Of a stretch of DNA of 46,185 bases, positions 28,984 to 38,015 are shown piece by piece. The notes below the pieces were generated by a model. The model saw nothing but the letters and a program-made list of their open reading frames with translations, ran no database searches and was not told the origin of the DNA. Position 1 is the first letter of the stretch. Every line of letters begins with the position of its first letter. Source of the stretch: Rhodopirellula sp. (GTDB lineage Bacteria > Planctomycetota > Planctomycetia > Pirellulales > Pirellulaceae); assembly GCA_002701385.1 (NCBI GenBank), contig NZVD01000057.1:1-46185 (forward strand), read 5' to 3'. The position numbers and the translations under genes were made by a program.

Positions 28984-30384
28984 TTAACCGGAAATCACAT
29001 CAGTAATAACTCGTCCCCCGATAGGTAAAGGGCGATTGTCTTTATTGAGAATCTCGGTGTCAGGAGAAATTCCTAAGAGATAGTAGATCGTAGCTGCCAA
29101 ATCCTCAGGTTTTACCGGGTTCTCATCGGGAGCCATCGTATACCGATCTGAGGCGCCGTAAACAAAGCCACGTTTTACACCTCCCCCTGCGAGCAGCACA
29201 GAATAGCAATTGGGCCAGTGGTCCCGACTTTCGTTTTTGTTTATTTTCGGAGTCCTTCCAAATTCCCCCATCCACACCACCAGAGTCTCATCCAACATGC
29301 CTCGGTCTTCGAGTTCTAGTAGAAGCGTTGGTAAGGTTTGTTCGGTGACTGGGAAGTGATATTTGTGGACGATTTTATACATGCGAGAGCCGTCGAACCC
29401 ATGAGTATCCCAACCGCCGGAACCGATCGTACGACCTCCGATACTGTTAGAGAAATAGACCGTGGTGAACTTGACCCCGGACTCGGCTAAACGGCGAGCC
29501 AGCAATACGCTTTGCCCATAAGTCGTCCGTCCGTATTTTTCACGAACATCCTCGGATTCCTGACTAAGATCAAAAGCCTTGCGTACTTTACTGCTGGTGA
29601 GCATGTTCAACGCTTTGTCATAGTATTGATCGAAGCCTCGGATGCTTTCGTTGTCGTCAAGAAGCCGACTTTGGTTATCAATAAACTTCTGCAGATCTCG
29701 ACGACGTGTGAGTCGATCTGAGTCCAAATCTGCCGGAACACTCAATTGAGGTAATTGGAAGTCATCACTATTTGGATCCTCTTTAAAGAATAGAGGATCA
29801 TGCGCTTTTCCAAGAAAGCTGGCATGCTGTCCTGGCGTAATAGAACCGTCTCGTAGCACGTGAGGGAAGGACACAAAGGTAGGAATCGAACCACGGCTTG
29901 GTGCCAGGCGATCGACCACACTACCGTAAGCCGGATAGAGTTCCGGCAAATCCCGCAATCTTTGATCATCACTTGGAGGTTCGTGTCCACTCAAAGCATA
30001 ATAGCCAGCCGAGTTATGGTGCTTCATCTTATGGTGCACACTACGAATGATCGTAACTCGATCCATGATCTTTGCCATGCGAGGTAAGTGCTCACAGACC
30101 GGCAGTCCCGGCAGGGCCGACTGAATCGATTGATATGGGCTGCGAATGTCATCAGGAGCATCCGGCTTCATATCAAACATATCAATCGGACTGGGACCTC
30201 CCCACTGAAATAGAAAGATCACTCGTTTAGCCCGAGGCTTAATCAGTGCTGACCTTTCACTCGCCTGCAACAGCCCAGGCATATTCAGACCAAGCATCCC
30301 GGCACCGCCCACTTTGAGTGCCTGACGGCGGGAGGCGAGTAGGTCGTGCTGAAGCTGAAATGGAGACGTTCGCTTGATCGACAT
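28984..30384 (-). CDS. DUF1501 family protein (after MBL gene)
   Basis: The 466-residue protein has a Tat-like N-terminus (SRRQALKVGGAGMLGL, RR at 19-20) and DUF1501 markers: FQWGGPSPIDMFDMKPDAPDDIRSPY, MGEFGRTPKINKNESRDHWP and the GGGVKRGFVYGASD segment. It begins 1 nt after the MBL-fold gene's stop, so they are tightly coupled. This copy differs from the tandem pair by a DDIRSPYQSI insertion in place of REFSPI-type sequence. Confidence 0.92.
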   Translation of the reverse strand: MSIKRTSPFQLQHDLLASRRQALKVGGAGMLGLNMPGLLQASERSALIKPRAKRVIFLFQWGGPSPIDMFDMKPDAPDDIRSPYQSIQSALPGLPVCEHLPRMAKIMDRVTIIRSVHHKMKHHNSAGYYALSGHEPPSDDQRLRDLPELYPAYGSVVDRLAPSRGSIPTFVSFPHVLRDGSITPGQHASFLGKAHDPLFFKEDPNSDDFQLPQLSVPADLDSDRLTRRRDLQKFIDNQSRLLDDNESIRGFDQYYDKALNMLTSSKVRKAFDLSQESEDVREKYGRTTYGQSVLLARRLAESGVKFTTVYFSNSIGGRTIGSGGWDTHGFDGSRMYKIVHKYHFPVTEQTLPTLLLELEDRGMLDETLVVWMGEFGRTPKINKNESRDHWPNCYSVLLAGGGVKRGFVYGASDRYTMAPDENPVKPEDLAATIYYLLGISPDTEILNKDNRPLPIGGRVITDVISG

Positions 30385-30385
30385 A

Positions 30386-31447
30386 CTACTTCTTCACCGT
30401 TTTATAAGTAGCCTTATGGTCATTGGCAGGAATAATGACGTCATAGGTTTTTCCGTTGGGAGCGACTGAAAGTTTGATGAAATTTGCTTCACATTCATCT
30501 GCTTTGCGATTAGCGATGAATTCATCCGGAGCGTTATTCACCTGGCCATCTGGACGCATGTTTTTATGCACTTGATACATGGCTTGAATCGATGGTGTTG
30601 CCGTCAACGTTGCAAATACTTCCGGAGCACAACCTTTAGTTACCCCGTTATTCATCACCGTTACGCTAGGACGTACGCTACGTAACACAAGTGGATTATT
30701 ACTACTATCCAATCCATGGTGCGTTACCTGATAAACATCAACACGCCCGATTAGATTGACAGGACATATCAATTTAGCTTCCTGATTCCAGGTAACATCT
30801 CCGCCGTCATAGAATCGAAAGTCACCAAATTCCAATAGCATCACGACACTGTTTGCATTGTCACTACCATCACGATCTTTGGAACGTCCCGTCTTACAAA
30901 TCGCTTTATTGGATGATGTCCCCTTTGGCGGAGGAATGAACGTTTTACGAGTTCCCAGACAGGTCATCGTCAATGGCATAAACCTGCTGAGCGTTGCTGC
31001 CTTTTTTCCCTTTAAGGGCAATTCAGTGCCGGGGTTTATGACCTTTCGATCATCAGACTTAAAAGTGAAGTAATCTTCTCCGGGATCATCAGGCATGTCT
31101 TCAAACTTACCGTTATCCCAAACTGTTCCGATCGGAATGAGTTTAGACAATTGAGAAGCCCCACCGTAATGATCACGGTGGTAATGCGTTGTAATCAGAT
31201 GATCTATTTTGATCAATCGAGCCTGTTCGGTTGCTATTTTGAAAATACGTTGAGGGTCACGGATACCAGGATTTCCTGTATCGATCAGAATCGACTCTCC
31301 CTGAGGTGTCACAATCAACGTGGCAGCTCCGCCTTCCACATCCACCCAATAGACATCCAGTCGTCCATCAGAAATACCCGCCTGGGCCGAGTTCATGGCC
31401 AGCACCAGCAAGAGGCTCACTGAAAGTGAAATTAATAACGTCTTCAT
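30386..31447 (-). CDS. Secreted metallo-beta-lactamase-fold hydrolase (ComEC/Rec2-like)
   Basis: The 353-residue protein has a signal peptide (about 1-24) and the metal-binding THYHRDHYGG motif (H88, H90, D92, H93). GNPGIRDPQR and DVYWVDVEGGAATLIV precede it. HHGLDSSNN (a later His motif) and GVTKGCAPEVFATL are in the C-terminal half. The pattern is that of ComEC/Rec2-like exported metallo-hydrolases, which cut phosphodiester or similar bonds; substrate unknown. It sits between a PSD1 gene and a DUF1501 gene with gaps of 24 nt and 1 nt, which is an unusual passenger in such an operon. Confidence 0.88.
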   Translation of the reverse strand: MKTLLISLSVSLLLVLAMNSAQAGISDGRLDVYWVDVEGGAATLIVTPQGESILIDTGNPGIRDPQRIFKIATEQARLIKIDHLITTHYHRDHYGGASQLSKLIPIGTVWDNGKFEDMPDDPGEDYFTFKSDDRKVINPGTELPLKGKKAATLSRFMPLTMTCLGTRKTFIPPPKGTSSNKAICKTGRSKDRDGSDNANSVVMLLEFGDFRFYDGGDVTWNQEAKLICPVNLIGRVDVYQVTHHGLDSSNNPLVLRSVRPSVTVMNNGVTKGCAPEVFATLTATPSIQAMYQVHKNMRPDGQVNNAPDEFIANRKADECEANFIKLSVAPNGKTYDVIIPANDHKATYKTVKK

Positions 31448-31471
31448 GGCTCTCTCTCCTAAGCGGAATGT

Positions 31472-33835
31472 CTAATGTCTAAAAACAAATTCTTTTGCAT
31501 TTAATAAAGCCCAGGTCAGATCCTGAACATTGCTCAGCCGGTCATCTGTCCGAACCGTGCGATCAATCAACAAATCAGGGGAACGATTTTTACGTCGACC
31601 AATCACGGTTGCTTCTGTCGGTGGTATCTTTCCTGACTGAGCCGCGCTCTCTTCGATATTCGCTAAATACGCTGCGCCAAATTGCAGTTCTTCCGAGTTT
31701 GGAGCGCGACATAAGGCACTCCAGTATATCAATTCCACTACTTCAACATCGGGCAACTCGGATTCCGCCAATTGACGCACTCGACTTTCCTTTTGCTCCA
31801 TACGCTCACCAATCCCCTTATCACTAACCAGGAAAAATACCTGGTTAAGCGTGGTTTCATTAGAACGTTCGCATTCACACGCCATCATCCGTTCCGGTTT
31901 TCCAAACGTGGCGAGGAACAGGTCTCCAGAGGATGGAGTCTCCTTACGCCACTTCACTTTACGGACGCCCGGAATCTGACCCGCCCGAAGTCCCAATTCA
32001 TACCCATTAAATTTGGCTGGTACACCAATCGCTTGGTTCTGCGCATCGAGAAGGACTTCTGCGTCGAGCCGCTTCACGATCGCCCTTGAGTAGTTCTGCT
32101 GATCATCCTGATTGGTTGCATTCGGTGTCGCGCTGAGTTGATAGGTAGTGGAATTCATAATCCGGCTGACGATTTTGCGGACATCAAAACCGGACGCAAC
32201 AAAGTCATCAGCCAATGCTTCCAGTAATTCGGGATTCGCGGGCGGATTGGTCACTCGCAGGTCATCGACCGGCTCGACTAAGCCACGGCCCATGATATGA
32301 AACCAAATTCGATTAACCTGACTCTTAACAAACCACTGGTTTTCAGCGGAAGTCATCCATTCAGCCAAGGCATCCAAACGCGCCTGATCGATGCCAATAT
32401 CATGAGCTGTACCCCCAAGAAATCGAGGCGAAGCCGGCTGTTTAGTTCTTGCGTTGGTGTATTCTTCTTTGTATGCCAACTTGACTAACTGTTCACCGAC
32501 GAATTCGTTTTTGTCGAATTTATCCGAGCGTTCATTCTTATCGACTTCTTCATATTGAATACCGCTAAAAACGGTCGCCCAGTCATAATAGTCATCTTGT
32601 GTCCACCGATCGAAAGGATGATTGTGACACTTAGCACATTGAAGTCGCACACCAAGAAAAGTCCTGGCTGTTGTCTCAGCTCGAACGTCTGGTGCACGAT
32701 TTGCACGCCAGTAATTGGCATTCGGAACTTCGTAGGTACTACCGCTGGCCACAATTAACTCTCGCACAAACTGGTCCAATGGTTTACGTTGTTCAAACGA
32801 CTCGCGAATCCACTGGTGATAGACTTCCACACCTTTGGTATCCAGAACTTTCTCTTCATTACGAAGCAAATCAGACCAGATAAGTGCCCAGCGGTCATTA
32901 AATTCGGGACGATTCAGTAATGCTTCGACAATGACGGCTCGCTTGTATGGATTTTGATCTTGGACAAACGCTTGTGCCTCTTCGCCAGTGGGAAGGATTC
33001 CTAAGGCGTCCAAGTAGGCACGACGAATAAATTTAGAATCCGAAGCGACTTCAGACGGTTGGATACCTAGCTTTTTAAGTTTGGCAAACACCAAGTCATC
33101 GATATAGCTTTGGGACGATGGGAACTTAATTCGTCTACGACTCGTGCGTGGCATAAATGCCACACGAACCGCCAGTTGTTTCTCGAGAAAGCGAATTCCA
33201 ATCGTTGACTCGCCGTCTTTCAATCTTTTTACCAAACCGGAAGGTGTTACTTCCGCTACTAAATTTGACGGTTCAAAGACGGTCAAGGCGGTGACGTCAG
33301 CCAATGTGCCATCAGTAAACTCAGCTAATACTTGAAGCTGGACTGAATCCCGCGGAGCTCGTACAACGCTATCGAGTGGCGTCACAATTAAATTGGTGAC
33401 TTGAGGAGAATTGGCCTGAGGGCCTGGTGCTCCGGCTTCCAGCCAACGATGTAAAATCGAGTATTCCAGTGAATCAGTTTTAAATCGAGTACCGCCCTGA
33501 TGCGAAACGCCACTTGTCGGCTTTTGCAAAATCAGGCTTTGGGCGGGAGAGAACAGATCCAGTCGGCGACTGCCGTGCTCCTTTTGAAGCCAGCGATAAT
33601 CGTCTGCGGGAGTCTGGCCACGAAGGGAAAGCTTGAAACCACCCTTTCCCTTGAGATTCCCGTGACAAGCCCCCATATTGCAACCTGCTTTTGCAAGCAC
33701 GGCTTCCACTTCAATTTCAAATCTAATCTTGGGGAAGGCTTCGCTCGGGCTATAAACATCAACTCCATACGAAAACGTCGGAACTGCTAAACATACAATG
33801 CTTAGCAGACATAGAAACGCTGTCTTGAAATGCAT
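31472..33835 (-). CDS. BIG2/DUF1549/DUF1553 (PSD1) protein
   Basis: With the start at 33835 the protein has 787 residues, a signal peptide (about 1-24) and an N-terminal cysteine motif C52-N-M-G-A-C57-H58-G, which has four spacer residues instead of the two of a normal heme site. A bacterial Ig-like (BIG2) domain follows (about 147-225), then DUF1549 with LQCAKCHNHPFDRWTQDDYY (CAKCH at 400-404), then DUF1553 with a NRIWFHIMGRGLVEPVDD segment. It is usual for planctomycetes to pair this protein with DUF1501. The 33853 GTG start is possible but less likely. Confidence 0.9.
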   Translation of the reverse strand: MHFKTAFLCLLSIVCLAVPTFSYGVDVYSPSEAFPKIRFEIEVEAVLAKAGCNMGACHGNLKGKGGFKLSLRGQTPADDYRWLQKEHGSRRLDLFSPAQSLILQKPTSGVSHQGGTRFKTDSLEYSILHRWLEAGAPGPQANSPQVTNLIVTPLDSVVRAPRDSVQLQVLAEFTDGTLADVTALTVFEPSNLVAEVTPSGLVKRLKDGESTIGIRFLEKQLAVRVAFMPRTSRRRIKFPSSQSYIDDLVFAKLKKLGIQPSEVASDSKFIRRAYLDALGILPTGEEAQAFVQDQNPYKRAVIVEALLNRPEFNDRWALIWSDLLRNEEKVLDTKGVEVYHQWIRESFEQRKPLDQFVRELIVASGSTYEVPNANYWRANRAPDVRAETTARTFLGVRLQCAKCHNHPFDRWTQDDYYDWATVFSGIQYEEVDKNERSDKFDKNEFVGEQLVKLAYKEEYTNARTKQPASPRFLGGTAHDIGIDQARLDALAEWMTSAENQWFVKSQVNRIWFHIMGRGLVEPVDDLRVTNPPANPELLEALADDFVASGFDVRKIVSRIMNSTTYQLSATPNATNQDDQQNYSRAIVKRLDAEVLLDAQNQAIGVPAKFNGYELGLRAGQIPGVRKVKWRKETPSSGDLFLATFGKPERMMACECERSNETTLNQVFFLVSDKGIGERMEQKESRVRQLAESELPDVEVVELIYWSALCRAPNSEELQFGAAYLANIEESAAQSGKIPPTEATVIGRRKNRSPDLLIDRTVRTDDRLSNVQDLTWALLNAKEFVFRH

Positions 33836-33901
33836 AACAAAAGTGTTAGGCACGAAAGAACCCTCGGCAAAGCTTACGAATCACGAATTGATAACTATCA
33901 G

Positions 33902-35242
33902 TTATATTAATTCATCGAGTGGCTGTGTGCCGGGTGGAACCAGATATTGTGGTCGACCGCGGAAATCAAACAGACGGTCCGAATTCAGATTGATTCCTAG
34001 ATTTCGATAGAGAGTCGCATAGACTTCTTCGAAACGAACCGGACGCTCGACCGCTTCACCTGCCTGACGGTCCGTTTGACCAATCACCTGACCAGTCTTC
34101 ATTCCACCACATGCTAATAGAGCACTTGAAACTCGAGGCCAGTGGTCTCGACCGGCATTCTTATTAATCTTCGGAGTTCGGCCAAATTCACCCCAGGCGA
34201 CGACAGAAACATCATCTGCCATTCCACGATCGTGCAAATCCTGCACCAATGCCGAAATACCTTTATCGAAAACAGGTAGTTCTTCCTTGGCGTTTTTGAA
34301 GTTGCTGCCATGCCAATCCCAGAAGCTGTAGTTGACGGTGACAACTCGAACACCGGCTTCTACAAGACGACGTGCCAAGAGAAGGTTTTGTGGAACTCGG
34401 GGAGCTCCATCACCCTTTGGTCTTTTCGGATCACCTTGCCCATAAAGCTCGATCGTTTCGGGAGATTCTTCAGTGATATCCAACGCCTTGAACAAGTCTG
34501 AGGAAGTCAGAATCCCCATCGCTCGCTGTGAGAATGAATCCATGCCTTCCATTTGGCCTGAATTATCCCAATTTCGACGGAAGCGATCGACTGAAGCAAG
34601 TAACGTCTTGCGATCACCAAGTCGGTCTGTCGTGATATCCTTCAAAACAAGATCGTCTTTACCAGGGCCACTGGGACGAAAACTGCTGTGCCCGAGTCCT
34701 AGGAAACCAGCTTTAGGTTCGTTGTAAGGCTTATGCTGAGTGGTGTAACACAAACTAACAAAGGGAGGGACTCCGTCGTGGACAGGGCCTTGAAATTTCG
34801 AAACAACGCTACCGATATGTGGCCAACCACCTGCTGGTTCGTTATTTGGAATATTCCCCGTGAAGCATTGGAAGCCTGTATGACCGCCCTGACAGTTCGC
34901 CATCGTGCGAATAGGTACGAACTTATCCATCATCGAGGCCATCTTCGGCATCAATTCACAGATTTCGACGCCTGGCACGTTAGTCTTGATCGGAGAAAAT
35001 TCACCTCTTACTTCCGCAGGGGCGTCAGGTTTTAGGTCATACATATCCTGATGCGGAGGTCCGCCACAGAGATAAACCATGATCACTGCTTTATGAGAAT
35101 TAGCTACGCCACTCGCTGCTTCCGCCTGTAAAAGTTGAGGAAGCGTCAAACTACCCATCGCACCAATTTGTAAAAAGGTACGACGGCTATGGCCATCACA
35201 AAACTTACTTCCTGTAGTTTGGCGATCAAATAACTTAAGCAC
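33902..35242 (-). CDS. DUF1501 family protein, second copy of tandem pair
   Basis: The 446-residue protein begins with a Tat-like motif (SRRTFLQIGAMGSLTLP, RR at 20-21) and has DUF1501 markers GGPPHQDMYDLKPDAPAEVRG, VAWGEFGRTPKINKNAGRDHWP and CGGMKTGQVIGQTD. It is a close paralogue of the next gene upstream (35316-36680): both begin with a CDG[H/Y]SRR sequence and share most of the blocks in order. The gap to that gene is 73 nt and to the PSD1 gene 66 nt. Confidence 0.92.
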   Translation of the reverse strand: MLKLFDRQTTGSKFCDGHSRRTFLQIGAMGSLTLPQLLQAEAASGVANSHKAVIMVYLCGGPPHQDMYDLKPDAPAEVRGEFSPIKTNVPGVEICELMPKMASMMDKFVPIRTMANCQGGHTGFQCFTGNIPNNEPAGGWPHIGSVVSKFQGPVHDGVPPFVSLCYTTQHKPYNEPKAGFLGLGHSSFRPSGPGKDDLVLKDITTDRLGDRKTLLASVDRFRRNWDNSGQMEGMDSFSQRAMGILTSSDLFKALDITEESPETIELYGQGDPKRPKGDGAPRVPQNLLLARRLVEAGVRVVTVNYSFWDWHGSNFKNAKEELPVFDKGISALVQDLHDRGMADDVSVVAWGEFGRTPKINKNAGRDHWPRVSSALLACGGMKTGQVIGQTDRQAGEAVERPVRFEEVYATLYRNLGINLNSDRLFDFRGRPQYLVPPGTQPLDELI

Positions 35243-35315
35243 GGATGGAAAACTCCTTGAAACGCACTCGGCTTGAAATCAGTAACTGAATCGAGAAAAG
35301 GGTATTCGTTTTTGG

Positions 35316-36680
35316 TTAAAGCAACTCGTGAATCGGCTCAACACCAGGCTGAACTGGGTAATACGGACGACCACGAAGATCGAACTCACGTGTAGCACGC
35401 AGATTGATTCCAATCTGTTGGTAGAGTGTAGCTGCCACTTCCTGGAAGGTAACCGGTCTGTCGACGGCATATTCTCCCAAACGGTTGGTTGCACCAATGA
35501 CCTGACCATGATTCATACCGCCTCCGGCCAGAACAGCTGTGCTGACACGAGGCCAGTGATCCCGCCCTGCCTTGGAATTAATTTTAGGTGTTCGACCAAA
35601 TTCACCCCAAACTACGACGGAGACATCACGATCCATACCACGGTCATGCAAATCCTCAACGAGTGACGTTAGTGCGCCATCGAGCATTGGCATGTCCTGA
35701 CGAGCACGATCGAAGTTGCCTCCATGCCAGTCCCAACGGCTAAAGTTAAGAGATACCACTCTGGCTCCTGCTTCAACCAGTCGTCTGGCGATCAAGAAGT
35801 TTTCGGTCATTTTAGGAGCACCGTCTGCACGGAATTCCTGATCCCCCTTACCGTATCGCTCAAGTGTTTCCTTCGACTCACTTGAAATGTCCATAGCGTC
35901 GACAAGCTGAGACGAAGTAAGGATTCCAACGGCCTGCTGAGTGAAAGCGTCCATCCCATCCATTGAACCGGTCAGGTCGACTTCTCGTTTGATCCGATCG
36001 ACAGAGGCGAGTAATGCGTTGCGGTCCTGAAGGCGTTCTAAAGAAATTCCTTTAAGAACCATGTTATCCGTTTTACTGGTTTCGCCTTTTCCACCGACTA
36101 GACGGAAGGGGCCATGAGCCATTCCCAGAAAACCACCATTTCCCGGATCGCCCCAAGGGTTGTGTCCCGTCTTATAGAACATGCTGACATGAGCGGGAAC
36201 ACTTGGATTAACCTGCCCTTGAACTTTGGATACCCAGGCCCCAATCGATGGCCAACCACCTGTTGGTTCATTTCCCGGAGCATATCCAGTCATTGCCTGG
36301 TAGGCTGCATGTCCTCCAGCAGCGCCTTCGATCGAACGGATGACAGTAAACTTATCCATCATCTGAGCCATTTTGGGGAAGAGTTCCCCAATCTGGATTC
36401 CCGAAACGTTGGTGGAGATTGGTGAAAACTCACCTCGAATTTCAGACGGAGCATCTGGTTTGATATCCCACATATCCTGATGTGGAGGACCGCCCGGAAG
36501 GAATATATTGATAATTGCTTTGTGCTGACGTCCCGAGCTCTGAAAGGATTCGGCTCGCAGCAATTGCGGAAGTGTCAGTCCGCCGACAGCAGCGGCTGAA
36601 CCGATAGTTAAGAAGTCTCGACGGCTGTAGCCATCACAGAATTTGTCACTCTTTGACCGTCGCCCGAAAATCGTAAGCAT
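35316..36680 (-). CDS. DUF1501 family protein, first copy of tandem pair
   Basis: The 454-residue protein begins with SDKFCDGYSRRDFLTIGSAAA, a good Tat signal (RR at 20-21). DUF1501 blocks follow: LPGGPPHQDMWDIKPDAPSEIRG, MMDKFTVIRSIEGAAGGHA and VVWGEFGRTPKINSKAGRDHWPR. It is the first gene of the minus-strand series that ends at 28984. Its upstream region contains the GTG[C/A]CACCCACTC repeat cluster at 36786-36968. Confidence 0.93.
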   Translation of the reverse strand: MLTIFGRRSKSDKFCDGYSRRDFLTIGSAAAVGGLTLPQLLRAESFQSSGRQHKAIINIFLPGGPPHQDMWDIKPDAPSEIRGEFSPISTNVSGIQIGELFPKMAQMMDKFTVIRSIEGAAGGHAAYQAMTGYAPGNEPTGGWPSIGAWVSKVQGQVNPSVPAHVSMFYKTGHNPWGDPGNGGFLGMAHGPFRLVGGKGETSKTDNMVLKGISLERLQDRNALLASVDRIKREVDLTGSMDGMDAFTQQAVGILTSSQLVDAMDISSESKETLERYGKGDQEFRADGAPKMTENFLIARRLVEAGARVVSLNFSRWDWHGGNFDRARQDMPMLDGALTSLVEDLHDRGMDRDVSVVVWGEFGRTPKINSKAGRDHWPRVSTAVLAGGGMNHGQVIGATNRLGEYAVDRPVTFQEVAATLYQQIGINLRATREFDLRGRPYYPVQPGVEPIHELL

Positions 36681-36785
36681 AACTGTATTCCTTTATATTT
36701 ATTGTTCCTATTAATATTATCACATTCCAAAAGGCCACCCAATAAATGTTTCTCGGCAACACCCCCCCATCCTAGTGGAATTAAG

Positions 36786-36968
36786 CCGGTGCCACCCACT
36801 CAACATGACTATTATCCGGTGACACCCACTCAAAAATCGCGTTTTCCCGACTTCCAAAGCACTTTTAAATAGGTGACACCCACTCTTAATTGGAGTCTCA
36901 AAGTGCCTAGATCTGCCGTTACGAAGCCGATATCAGGAATTACATATTTCGCCAAGAGTGGGTGGCAC
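36786..36968. repeat. Cluster of a 13-15 bp element, three direct and one inverted copy
   Basis: GTGCCACCCACTC or GTGACACCCACTC occurs at 36790-36802 region (CCGGT prefix), 36820-36832 and 36873-36885; an inverted copy GAGTGGGTGGCAC is at 36956-36968. The first two copies are exactly 30 bp apart and share the CCGGT prefix (36786 and 36816). The third copy and the inverted one can form a hairpin with a 70-nt loop. The cluster lies in the 311-bp gap between the DUF1501 start and the end of the SDR gene. It may be an operator array or a degenerate dispersed repeat. Confidence 0.85.
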
Positions 36969-36991
36969 TCGATGGGCTGTGATTGGAAGTT

Positions 36992-38011
36992 TTAGATCCA
37001 GTCGTTCAGGCGGTACCAGTCTATGGTTTGTTGCAGGCGTTCTTCGAGCCGGATAGGGAATTCGTAATCCAGATCGTTGATCACATTTTCCACCGAGCAT
37101 TCCCAGCTATCGGCCACTGCTTCCCGGACCTTATCAAGATTAAATGACACTTGTTTGCCACGCATCCGCGCGATCACTTCGGCGATCAAACCCGCCATCC
37201 AGGAGATCGGGCTTGGAATGGTGGCTTGACGTGCTCCGCGTTTGCCCAACAAGTTCTTCAATATCGAACCCAATCTGGCATAAGTTGGTGCTTCATCGCA
37301 AACACCAAAATAGATCCCATCGCCAGACAACACTTCGTGCTTGTCAGCGAATGTCGCTCGTCGTCCTCGTTGAGCAACTCTAACAATTAACTCACATAAA
37401 TCGTCAACATGAATCATTGAGACTCGCGGGCTCGCCGGCCCGATCACCACATGCGACCCCATGGTTGCCATGGAGCGAAAGATTGGAAGCATCTCGACAT
37501 TGCGTTCCCCGAACACCATGCCCGGCCGGATGATCGATGTAGGCACTTGGTCAGCAAACCATAATGCGGCACATTCCCCTGCACGCTTACTAAACCCATA
37601 ATTTGATATCGGCATCGGCAGATCGTGTTCCATCCGAATCTGATTCCTCGCCACTGGACCTGCAGCGGCTATCGATGAAACCACAACATGGATAGGAGGT
37701 GATGTCTGCCGAGCACATGCCTGTGCCACCGAGAATGTACCATCTCGATTCACTCGCAATAACTGAGCCCGTGAACAGGCACTCGTCCTGCCTGCCAGAT
37801 GGACGACCACATCAACATCTTCGACCGCTGCGTTGAGATTCTCGTGATCCAGCAATTCACATTCGACAAATTCAACATCGAGCTTTTCCAAGATGGAGCG
37901 ATCTGAAGTCGCTCGAACCAAACATCTCACAGCATCCCCGTTGCTGATTAACCATTCAGCCAGATGTCCACCAATAAACCCCGTAGCTCCTGTCACTAAA
38001 TACCGGCTCAT
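36992..38011 (-). CDS. NAD-dependent epimerase/dehydratase (extended SDR)
   Basis: The 339-residue protein starts as MSRYLVTGATGFIGGHLAEW, with the TGxxGxxG cofactor motif at 7-14, and has a YGFSK catalytic tetrad element (Y138, K142) preceded by SSIAA. These are marks of an extended short-chain dehydrogenase acting on nucleotide sugars or related compounds. Substrate is not deducible. The ATG at 38011 gives a standard start, lies 4 nt after the GNAT gene's stop and suggests one operon with it; a longer frame to 38053 is not supported by the family start. Confidence 0.88.
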   Translation of the reverse strand: MSRYLVTGATGFIGGHLAEWLISNGDAVRCLVRATSDRSILEKLDVEFVECELLDHENLNAAVEDVDVVVHLAGRTSACSRAQLLRVNRDGTFSVAQACARQTSPPIHVVVSSIAAAGPVARNQIRMEHDLPMPISNYGFSKRAGECAALWFADQVPTSIIRPGMVFGERNVEMLPIFRSMATMGSHVVIGPASPRVSMIHVDDLCELIVRVAQRGRRATFADKHEVLSGDGIYFGVCDEAPTYARLGSILKNLLGKRGARQATIPSPISWMAGLIAEVIARMRGKQVSFNLDKVREAVADSWECSVENVINDLDYEFPIRLEERLQQTIDWYRLNDWI

Positions 38012-38015
38012 TTGA

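Noticed and set aside
36608-36799. 63-codon minus-strand frame through the DUF1501 start
   Set aside because: It overlaps the well-supported DUF1501 start and crosses the repeat cluster; no family match.
36786-36968. Possible CRISPR array
   Set aside because: Only four copies, one inverted, irregular spacing (30, then over 50, then about 80 bp), and no cas genes in the window.
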